64,000 nt of DNA from Meishania litoralis (lineage in GTDB: Bacteria > Bacteroidota > Bacteroidia > Flavobacteriales > Flavobacteriaceae). Each line of letters begins with the position of its first letter. Positions within the stretch are counted from its first letter, which is position 1. The stretch is taken from positions 62,001-126,000 of the forward strand of contig NZ_JBHFPV010000001.1 in assembly GCF_042611095.1 (NCBI RefSeq), written 5' to 3'. A model generated the notes under the pieces. That model had not been told where the DNA came from, did no database searches, and was given only the letters and a program-made list of their open reading frames with translations. Of the stretch, positions 26,025 through 32,654 are shown piece by piece. Both the position numbers and the translations under genes were made by a program.

Positions 26025-26441
26025 ATGTCAGAATTTGAAATAAATGGTCTTGACCATGTCGCTATTCGCGTAAAAAATCTTGAAGCCGCCATTGGATGGT
26101 ATGAAAACGTTTTGGGATTAAAGGTTTGTAAACTGGCAAAATGGGGAGAATCCCCTATTTTCATGTTGGCCGGAAAAACGGGAGTGGCTCTTTTTTCAGC
26201 TGGCCTTAATGATACGGAACTTGACCCTCTATCAAAAAATGTAGGTATTGATCACTATGCATTTAATGTGACCCGAGAAAACTTCATAAAAGCGAAGATG
26301 CGATATGATAAGCTGGACATTGACTATGAATTTAAAGACCACTTCTACTTTCATTCGATATATACCAAAGATAGAGATGGGCATACTGTGGAACTGACCA
26401 CCTTGGTTGTCGATGAAAAGTCATTCTATTTGAGTGAGTAG
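26025..26441 (+). CDS. VOC-superfamily (glyoxalase/dioxygenase-like) protein
   Basis: A 138-residue protein from ATG 26025; a TTG two codons earlier is a less likely start. Two beta-alpha-beta-beta-beta units are visible. The first begins GLDHVAIRVKNLEAAIGWYE and the second GIDHYAFNVTRENF. The metal ligands expected of the superfamily can be placed at the His of each unit and at the Glu of GHTVELTTL near the end. That favours a divalent-metal enzyme such as a glyoxalase, dioxygenase or thiol transferase; the substrate cannot be read from the sequence. It lies between the two copies of the 369-bp repeat and may have been part of the original duplicated unit. Confidence 0.85.
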   Translation: MSEFEINGLDHVAIRVKNLEAAIGWYENVLGLKVCKLAKWGESPIFMLAGKTGVALFSAGLNDTELDPLSKNVGIDHYAFNVTRENFIKAKMRYDKLDIDYEFKDHFYFHSIYTKDRDGHTVELTTLVVDEKSFYLSE

Positions 26442-26546
26442 TTTTACGCTATGCTATGAATTACTTAATACTCGATTAGCTGGTTCATATCTCGAGAATC
26501 CACTTTTAAAAATTATCCCAGACACTAAAAGAATAATATGTATTGA

Positions 26547-26786
26547 TCATGCCATCTTCGCCCTATCCCTTTTTGTAGTGAAAGACAAGGCATTCTTAAC
26601 CTTGCTGTTAGACCTTCTGTACAAACGGGCAACTTCGGTGTTTTTTTCGGTCACTTTTTTCTCGACGGTGATTTCGGTTACAATGCTCATTTCGATAGTT
26701 TCTACCTTTACTTCTTTGGTAGTGTTTTGAGCTTGGGCGGCCATTCCGACAAAAAGAACAAAAATTAAAGTTGCGATGGTTTTCAT
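26547..26786 (-). CDS. Small secreted basic protein, YRR-family member 3 (79 aa)
   Basis: A near-identical duplicate of member 2 (two residue differences out of 79), with the same signal peptide, the same AQN processing region and the C-terminal YRRSNSKVKNALSF block ending RAKMA. Its upstream 127 bp are identical to those of member 2, so both copies should respond to the same control. It lies between the VOC gene and a small two-helix membrane protein gene. The function is unknown. Confidence 0.8.
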   Translation of the reverse strand: MKTIATLIFVLFVGMAAQAQNTTKEVKVETIEMSIVTEITVEKKVTEKNTEVARLYRRSNSKVKNALSFTTKRDRAKMA

Positions 26787-26791
26787 GACTT

Positions 26792-26814
26792 GCGTTTTTA
26801 TATAATAAAAACGC
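26792..26814 (-). promoter_or_regulatory. 5'-UTR hairpin of YRR-family gene 3
   Basis: Identical in sequence and distance from the start codon to the hairpin at 25676-25698 (10-bp perfect stem, 3-nt loop, 5 nt before the ATG). Confidence 0.5.
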
Positions 26815-27046
26815 CGTAGGCCCCATTCTACAGGGTTTGCGTTCGTTCAACGAGACCAAATACTCGTCGATCTGCAAAAGTTCGGATTAAGTGCAAAAAA
26901 CACTCGACGAACGCATCCCATACCCAAATCACTTAATCGAGACAAAGTGCATTTCAACCAAGTCCATCTACTTGTATTTACTTTCGTAATCGGATATTCA
27001 TGAGTATAAAAACATCAATTCAAAGTATTTTTCTATTTTTAGCCCC

Positions 27047-27232
27047 ATGGATTTGAAAAAAATATTCGGTACGGTTTTGACCCTTTTGGGTATCGGCGGA
27101 CTTATCTATACGGCTATTCTTTTTGCCAACAATTCGGGAACTGTTAAAATGATGATGGTCTATGGTATTCTTGGAGCCATCTTCTTCTTTGCAGGCGTGG
27201 GATTGATAAGAAATACAAAAAGCGGAGCGTAG
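27047..27232 (+). CDS. Small two-helix membrane protein (61 aa)
   Basis: Two hydrophobic helices (about residues 5-27, FGTVLTLLGIGGLIYTAILF, and 36-54, MVYGILGAIFFFAGVGLI) are separated by a short NNSGTVK loop and followed by RNTKSGA. The compact hairpin layout resembles many short inner-membrane proteins of flavobacteria with no assigned role. A near-match to a -7 box (TACTTTCG, 26979-26986) lies 60 bp upstream. It is convergent with the ABC permease gene. No function can be proposed. Confidence 0.7.
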   Translation: MDLKKIFGTVLTLLGIGGLIYTAILFANNSGTVKMMMVYGILGAIFFFAGVGLIRNTKSGA

Positions 27233-27285
27233 CCTATACCGTCTTTAAATTGCAGAGGTTAGAGTAGGAATGAAGTATGTTCCAC

Positions 27286-29841
27286 TCAAATTCCTTCTTT
27301 ACGGAGTACCTGCAATGGAGGGCTATTAAGCACGCCCCTACTGTTCATAAGACCGATAACCACGACCAACAGGGCTAACCCTGGCGCGACTACCAAGAAA
27401 GGTATCCAAGATGGTGAGAAATCGATGTTGAATACATATGCGGCCAATAATTTGCTTCCAAAAAAAGACAGGAGTACTCCCATACCGCTTCCCAAAATTC
27501 CCAAATAAAAATACTCCAGTGCAGTGATATTCAAAATCTGCTTGCCTTTGGCACCTATCGTCCGGAGCAAAACACTTTCCTTTATGCGCTGATATTTGCT
27601 GGTTCGCACCGACCCGATAAGCACAATAATTCCCGTCAAAATGCTAAAGAACGCCATGAAGTTGATGACCCACGATATTTTATCCAGAATGTTCTGAATC
27701 AGAATCATTAGTTGTCTCAAATCGATGATCGAAACGGTAGGAAATTTTTTTACGAGTTCTCGCTGCAAGCGTGCCGATGACCTTTCATCGGGGGCATTGG
27801 TACTCAAAACATGAAACTGTGGGGCGTTTTCAAGAACCCCTTTAGGAAATATTATCGAAAAATTCATTTGCATACGGCCCCAATCAACGGCGCGGGTGTT
27901 GGCGACCACGGTTTCCATCAATACGCCTTGAACATTAAAGACCAAGGTGTCGCCTTCCACCACCTTCGCATCTCTGGCGACATTATCGGAAAGCGAAATA
28001 GGAATGGCCCCACCTTTTTCAAATTCAGGATTCCATTTTCCCGAAGCAAGACTTTCAGATTCGGCAAGCGAGTCCCTATACGTGGTTCGAAATTCATGGT
28101 TCAAGACCCATCTGCTTATCGTTCGGGCCGTATCTTGGCGAATATCGTCTACCGATCGGCCCTTGATACTGTGCATTCGCATAGTAACTATCGGAACGTT
28201 ATCGATAACCTTCAAATCGTTGTTACGTATACTTTTATCCACACCCGATATTTCATGGGTCTGTACGTCCATTAATATAAGGTTGGGTGTTTTTCCGCTG
28301 GTTTCCAATGAAGTCTTGGCCACAAGTATGTTTTTGGTAAAATAAAGGGTGCTGATCAAAAAACTTCCAATACCGATTGCCAAAAGCAATACCAGCGTCT
28401 GGTTATTAGGGCGGTAGAGATTCAAAAGACTTTGACGCGCCGTAAAACCCCAAGACGATGGAAAGAACTTTTTAATCGCCCGCATTAACAAGGAGGCAAT
28501 TCCCGACAAAACACCAAAAACAATGAGTATTCCCAGAACAAAAAACAAAGCGAAACGTATATTGTTCAAAATCCAAAAGGAAAAACCGACCAAGAACAAT
28601 AATATGGCGGCCATCACCATTATTGCCAATCTCCGTTCCTTTTGCGAAGAGACTTCTTGAATTCGCAACACTTGGAGCGGAGAAACGTACCAGGTACCCA
28701 ACAAAGGCGACAGGGCGAACAATACTGACATAACAAGGCCCAATAACGGTCCGACGAACAATGGGCGCAAGGCAACGGAAATATCGATCTCCAAGGGCAG
28801 AAAATCCTTTAAAAGCATTGGAAAGAACTGTTGGAACATTAAACCGATTATGGTTCCGATAAGGCCTCCTAGCAATCCCATCCCTGCGATCTGTATCAGG
28901 TAAATCAAAAAGGATTGTTTTCGTGTTGCTCCCAAACATTTCAAAACGGCCACCGATACCAACTTTTCCTTGATATAAATATGTACCGAGCTGGCTATGC
29001 CCACGCAGCCCAATAAAAGGGCGATAAAGGCCACTAGGTTCAGAAAGCGGCCAAAATTGTCGTACCGGCGGCCCAATTGGCGTCCTGTTGACTCATGGGT
29101 GTCAAGATCGGCGTGTTCGGCATCAAGTATAGGATCCAATTTTTTGGCCATTTCTCTATAGTCCGGCTCGGGATCTGCCACAAAATAACTTTTATACTCC
29201 ACGCGGCTACCTATCTGAATCAATCCGGTCTTATCGATTTTGCGATAGGGAATATATACCGGAGGAGCCACGGAGGTAGATACACCCGTGCTACCGGGGC
29301 CGGAAGTTATCGAACCCGATATCGGCATGGTGACCAGACCTACCCGAATAGAATCACCTACCTTCAAGTCGAATTGCAGCATTAAGGTGGCGTCGACCAA
29401 CGCGCCTCCCCTGTTTTGATATTCAATGGCGGCCGAAGGTGGTTTCGTCTCCAAACTTCCATAAAATGGATACCCGCCTTGAATGCCCCGTACAAAGGCC
29501 AATTTGGTGCCGCCATTTTTTGGAAACGTGACCATGGACGGAAAATTGATCTCGGTCGCATTGGCACCACCCAAAGAATCGATGATGTCCTGAACTTTTG
29601 GCGTATGGGGCTGTCGACCGACTATCAAAAAATCGGAACCCATCAAGGATTTTGACTGCTTTGTAAAATTTTCCTTTAAATTATCACCAAAAGATTGAAT
29701 AGCCACCAGGGCTGCGACTCCCAAAATAATGGAGGCCATAAACAACAAAAGACGTTTGGCACTGGCCCGACCATCGCGCCATGCCATTTTCAGGAGCCAA
29801 GAAAAACCAGCTTCTCCATATTTTAACTGGCGGTCGCTCAT
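27286..29841 (-). CDS. ABC transporter permease, FtsX/MacB superfamily (YbbP-like)
   Basis: An 851-residue membrane protein. It starts with a cytosolic amphipathic stretch and a first helix (LLLFMASIILGVAALVAI), then a large periplasmic domain. A block of helices around residues 265-480 and a final set at about 730-840 form two FtsX-type units, giving the ten-helix arrangement of E. coli YbbP. Together with the adjacent ATPase it would form a mechanotransmitting type VII ABC system that moves something in the periplasm or outer leaflet rather than transporting across the membrane. The start overlaps the stop of the ATPase gene by 4 bp. The substrate is unknown. Confidence 0.88.
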   Translation of the reverse strand: MSDRQLKYGEAGFSWLLKMAWRDGRASAKRLLLFMASIILGVAALVAIQSFGDNLKENFTKQSKSLMGSDFLIVGRQPHTPKVQDIIDSLGGANATEINFPSMVTFPKNGGTKLAFVRGIQGGYPFYGSLETKPPSAAIEYQNRGGALVDATLMLQFDLKVGDSIRVGLVTMPISGSITSGPGSTGVSTSVAPPVYIPYRKIDKTGLIQIGSRVEYKSYFVADPEPDYREMAKKLDPILDAEHADLDTHESTGRQLGRRYDNFGRFLNLVAFIALLLGCVGIASSVHIYIKEKLVSVAVLKCLGATRKQSFLIYLIQIAGMGLLGGLIGTIIGLMFQQFFPMLLKDFLPLEIDISVALRPLFVGPLLGLVMSVLFALSPLLGTWYVSPLQVLRIQEVSSQKERRLAIMVMAAILLFLVGFSFWILNNIRFALFFVLGILIVFGVLSGIASLLMRAIKKFFPSSWGFTARQSLLNLYRPNNQTLVLLLAIGIGSFLISTLYFTKNILVAKTSLETSGKTPNLILMDVQTHEISGVDKSIRNNDLKVIDNVPIVTMRMHSIKGRSVDDIRQDTARTISRWVLNHEFRTTYRDSLAESESLASGKWNPEFEKGGAIPISLSDNVARDAKVVEGDTLVFNVQGVLMETVVANTRAVDWGRMQMNFSIIFPKGVLENAPQFHVLSTNAPDERSSARLQRELVKKFPTVSIIDLRQLMILIQNILDKISWVINFMAFFSILTGIIVLIGSVRTSKYQRIKESVLLRTIGAKGKQILNITALEYFYLGILGSGMGVLLSFFGSKLLAAYVFNIDFSPSWIPFLVVAPGLALLVVVIGLMNSRGVLNSPPLQVLRKEGI

Positions 29842-30527
29842 ATTTGAACGGCGTTATTGTTGGAAACCAGTTTTCCGCCCTTAAGCCTGATAATATGTTC
29901 GGTACGCTTGGCCAATTCAAGATCGTGCGTAACGATGATCAGCGTCGTACCCGCGCCATGGTTAAGGTCGAACAACAATTGTATGACTTTTTCTCCAGTT
30001 TCCTCGTCAAGGTTTCCGGTGGGCTCATCGGCAAAAAGTATGGACGGTTTGTTTGAAAAAGCACGGGCCAAGGCGACCCTTTGTTGCTCGCCTCCCGAAA
30101 GCTGCGATGGATAATGGTGCATGCGATCTTGCAGACCTACTTTTTCAAGCAACTCTACACCCGTCTTGCCTGCATTTTTTACCCCTTGTAGTTCAAGGGG
30201 TACGATAACATTTTCCAATGCCGTTAAAGTGGGAAGCAATTGAAAATTCTGAAAAATAAATCCAACCTCCCTATTGCGCAAAAGTGCACGTTCATCCTCA
30301 TTAAGATCATTGAGCTTGGTCCCGCAAAGCGCTACCGTACCGGTATCGGGCCGGTCAAGGCCGGCACATAGCCCCAATAATGTTGTTTTGCCACTGCCCG
30401 ACGGCCCAACAATTGCAAATGTTGCACCCGTCTCGACACTGAACGATATATCATCGAGTACTGTCAAGTTTTTAGAACCGCTCGTGTAGGTTTTCCCAAG
30501 ATTGTCAACGTTTAATATCTTTGTCAT
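29838..30527 (-). CDS. ABC transporter ATP-binding protein (YbbA/LolD-like)
   Basis: A 229-residue ATPase of the MacB/LolD/YbbA class. Walker A GPSGSGKTT is at about 39, Q-loop GFIFQNFQLLPTLTALENV, signature LSGGEQQRVALARA, Walker B ILFADEPTGNLDEETG and switch LIIVTHDLELA. All catalytic residues are intact. It is the first gene of the pair with the YbbP-like permease (4-bp overlap) and is divergent from the tesA-type lipase gene across 71 bp. That is the same arrangement as tesA-ybbA-ybbP in E. coli, which is why I prefer YbbA over LolD. Confidence 0.92.
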   Translation of the reverse strand: MTKILNVDNLGKTYTSGSKNLTVLDDISFSVETGATFAIVGPSGSGKTTLLGLCAGLDRPDTGTVALCGTKLNDLNEDERALLRNREVGFIFQNFQLLPTLTALENVIVPLELQGVKNAGKTGVELLEKVGLQDRMHHYPSQLSGGEQQRVALARAFSNKPSILFADEPTGNLDEETGEKVIQLLFDLNHGAGTTLIIVTHDLELAKRTEHIIRLKGGKLVSNNNAVQI

Positions 30528-30598
30528 AAAATCGATTTCGTCATTTTGCGCAAAGACCGAAAAATAAGCATTTGATTTCGATTTCTTAATCCACAGGT

Positions 30599-31300
30599 AT
30601 GCAGATCTTCTTAAAGTTTCGTTATTTTTTGGTGATTATGGCCCTTGTCTCCTGCAAGGAAAACCAAAAAAAAGAACCAAAAAATGTTCCGGGGTCGACT
30701 ACTGAAAAGGTTTTGGAACCTCAAACCGAGACTGAAACCAAAACCATTCTTTTTTTCGGGAACAGCCTCACCGCAGGATATGGACTAAGTACCGAAGAAG
30801 CTTTTCCGGCACTGGTTCAATTGCGTTTGGATTCTCTTGGACTTGACTATACCGCTATCAATTCGGGACTCAGCGGTGAAACGACCTCGGGAGGATTAAA
30901 TCGACTGGACTGGGTATTGAACCAAAAGGTAGCTATTTTCATATTGGAACTGGGCGCGAACGATGGTCTGAGGGGTATTCCGCTTGACGAGACCAGACAA
31001 AATCTGCAATCCATAATAGATTTGGTACAAGCAAAAAATAGCGATACCGAAATAATTTTGGCGGGCATGCAGATTCCGCCCAATATGGGCCAAGATTATA
31101 CTACTGAGTTCAGAAAAATCTACCCTGATCTGGCCGAAAAGAACGGGTTGAGGCTCATCCCGTTTATATTGGACGGTGTTGCCGGTATTCCCGAGTTGAA
31201 TTTACCTGACGGAATACATCCGACCGCTGAAGGTCATAAAATAGTTCGTGATAATGTCTGGGAGGTTCTAAAGGAAGTACTTGGTCTAACTGAAAGTTGA
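30599..31300 (+). CDS. SGNH-hydrolase lipoprotein, TesA-like arylesterase/lysophospholipase
   Basis: A 233-residue protein with a lipoprotein signal ending VSCKEN, so the enzyme is membrane-anchored rather than free in the periplasm. The SGNH blocks are clear: block I FFGNSLTAGYGLS (catalytic Ser in GNSL), block II GLSGETTSGG with the Gly, block III LELGANDGLRG with the Asn, and block V DGIHPTAEGH with the catalytic Asp and His. This is the TesA (thioesterase I/protease I/lysophospholipase L1) subfamily. Its position divergent to ybbA-ybbP fits the assignment. It ends back to back with the minus-strand YRR gene: the palindrome TGATCA provides both stop codons. Confidence 0.92.
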   Translation: MQIFLKFRYFLVIMALVSCKENQKKEPKNVPGSTTEKVLEPQTETETKTILFFGNSLTAGYGLSTEEAFPALVQLRLDSLGLDYTAINSGLSGETTSGGLNRLDWVLNQKVAIFILELGANDGLRGIPLDETRQNLQSIIDLVQAKNSDTEIILAGMQIPPNMGQDYTTEFRKIYPDLAEKNGLRLIPFILDGVAGIPELNLPDGIHPTAEGHKIVRDNVWEVLKEVLGLTES

Positions 31301-31552
31301 TCAAGCCATTTTTACCTTGTTTTTTCTACCATGAAAGAACAAGTGCTTCTTGACGACCGAAAGCCTTCTTCTGTAAATCAAGGAAAGTTCTTGTTTTGAT
31401 TCTGCATTATCGAACAAAGTAATGTCGGCCTTAAAATTACTTTTCGAAAACGGAGCGGTCTCGACGATTTTCACCTTGTCAAGGGGAAAATTTTGTGCGC
31501 GGCCAAGAATTCCAAAAAATAATACTATAAACAAAAGTATAATACTCCGCAT
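31301..31552 (-). CDS. Small secreted basic protein, YRR-family member 4 (83 aa)
   Basis: The most divergent paralog. It has a signal peptide (IILLFIVLFFGILGRAQ), the conserved AQN, a variable middle, and a C-terminal block LIYRRRLSVVKKHLFF ending KVKMA. It shares the YRR-x2-S-x-V-x-K-x-L-x-F core and the Lys-x-Ala end with the three copies at 24-27 kb. It ends directly against tesA and is divergent from msrA. A nested GGTT/GGGTT...AACCC/AACC hairpin precedes the start. The function is unknown. Confidence 0.7.
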   Translation of the reverse strand: MRSIILLFIVLFFGILGRAQNFPLDKVKIVETAPFSKSNFKADITLFDNAESKQELSLIYRRRLSVVKKHLFFHGRKNKVKMA

Positions 31553-31589
31553 GGTTCGAGGGGTTTGGTCTCGTTATAACCCTTCAACC
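31553..31589 (-). promoter_or_regulatory. 5'-UTR hairpin of YRR-family gene 4
   Basis: GGTT-N4-GGGTT (31553-31565) can pair with AACCC-N3-AACC (31578-31589), a two-part stem with an internal loop that begins at the base next to the start codon. A CGAG/CTCG pair inside it is an alternative fold. It also contains TTTGGTCTCGTT (31564-31575), which occurs in the leaders of members 2 and 3 on the opposite strand. Confidence 0.35.
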
Positions 31590-31866
31590 GTTGTTTTGAC
31601 GTGTTTCAATTCGGTAAAGTGCTTGGTTTTGACGATAAAAAGAATAAAAATCGGTGAATGGCCAAATTTTGTAGTCCTACAAAAAGACTTGTAAGAACCT
31701 ATAATCGAAAAAATCATACATTTAATCGATGTATTCGGCAATAAAAGGAAGGTTAATCGAATCGATCGATTTAATTGCTTCAAATAACGCGACTAATTCT
31801 TAATGATTCCCGTAAGTATTTGTAAATTTTAGCTACTAATCGGCATTGAAAAACAAAATAATCAAA
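31590..31866. other. Divergent intergenic region YRR gene 4 / msrA, no gene seen
   Basis: With the hairpin to its left, this makes a 314-bp gap. I see no convincing gene. On the minus strand the 9-mer CGTCAAAAC occurs twice about 34 bp apart, and an AATCGAT-rich patch lies near 31725-31770. No clean TAnnTTTG box was found for either flanking gene. Confidence 0.5.
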
Positions 31867-32550
31867 ATGAAGCTATTTAAAGTTACGATTCTAGTTTTGG
31901 CCACAATGGTTTCGAGTAGTTGCCAATCAAAAGTCAGGGAGCACAAGCAGGTTGAAACTTCGGAACATATTGAAGAAAGCGTTATTCCAGTTTCCCAGGA
32001 TTTAAAAAATTACGAAACCGCATATTTTGCAAGCGGCTGTTTTTGGTGCGTCGAGGCCATTTTCGAAAGTGTAAGGGGTGTCAAGGAAGTGATTTCGGGA
32101 TATTCTGGTGGAAGCGAGAAAAACCCGACCTATGAGCAAGTCGGGCGCGGACTCACAACCCATGCTGAAGCCGTAGAGGTCTATTACGACCCCAAGGAAA
32201 TTTCGTTTACCGAACTGGTCCAAGTATTTTTCGGGTCGCACGATCCTACCAGTTTTAATAGGCAAGGTCCTGATAGGGGGCCACAATACCGATCTATCGC
32301 ATTTTATAAAAACGAAGATGAAAAGAAGATTATCGAAGACTATATGAAAGCCTTACGTGAGCAAAAAATCTACGACGCCCCTATTGTTACCGAAGTGACA
32401 AAATTCGTCAAGTTCTATGACGCCGAAGATTATCATCAAGATTATGAACGAAAACACCCGAACAATTCATATATCAGAAATGTTTCGATACCGCGGTTGA
32501 ACCGGTTCAAGAAAAATTTTCCCGGATTTCTGAAAGAAGAAGCTCATTGA
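31867..32550 (+). CDS. msrA: Peptide-methionine (S)-S-oxide reductase MsrA, lipoprotein form
   Basis: A 227-residue enzyme from ATG 31867; a TTG seven codons earlier is less likely because the ATG opens directly into a lipoprotein signal (KLFKVTILVLATMVSSSC). The MsrA active site GCFWCVEAIF holds the catalytic Cys, and GYSGG, the HAEAVEVYYDP strand and FFGSHDPTS follow in the usual order. It reduces methionine-S-sulfoxide in oxidised proteins; the lipobox puts it on the periplasmic side of a membrane. No MsrB domain is fused. It is divergent from YRR gene 4. Confidence 0.93.
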   Translation: MKLFKVTILVLATMVSSSCQSKVREHKQVETSEHIEESVIPVSQDLKNYETAYFASGCFWCVEAIFESVRGVKEVISGYSGGSEKNPTYEQVGRGLTTHAEAVEVYYDPKEISFTELVQVFFGSHDPTSFNRQGPDRGPQYRSIAFYKNEDEKKIIEDYMKALREQKIYDAPIVTEVTKFVKFYDAEDYHQDYERKHPNNSYIRNVSIPRLNRFKKNFPGFLKEEAH

Positions 32551-32654
32551 GTTCTTGACATATTATTCGCGAAGAACGTGAGCGCACATTGCGATGGCTT
32601 ATTGAAGTCTTTATTTTCGTATCTTTAGGAATCATTCCTTGAAAGTACTTGAAA

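Larger units (their letters stand above)
26545..26913. repeat. 369-bp direct repeat, copy B (YRR gene plus leader)
   Basis: The second copy of the segment at 25429-25797: same orientation, no indels, 362 of 369 bases identical. It carries the third small secreted protein gene and the same 127-bp leader, including the hairpin. Which copy is older cannot be told from this window. Confidence 0.95.

Noticed and set aside
26434..26730. Plus-strand frame of 98 codons across YRR-family gene 3
   Set aside because: It is antisense to the conserved small secreted protein gene. The duplicate carries only a shorter equivalent, and the silent/replacement pattern fits the minus-strand frame.
25429..26913. 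The 369-bp repeats as a mobile element or insertion sequence
   Set aside because: No transposase, no terminal inverted repeats and no target-site duplication are visible; each copy is simply a gene with its leader.
25429..26913. Direct repeats as a CRISPR array
   Set aside because: Only two long copies more than 1 kb apart, each containing a protein gene; there is no repeat-spacer periodicity and no cas gene in the window.
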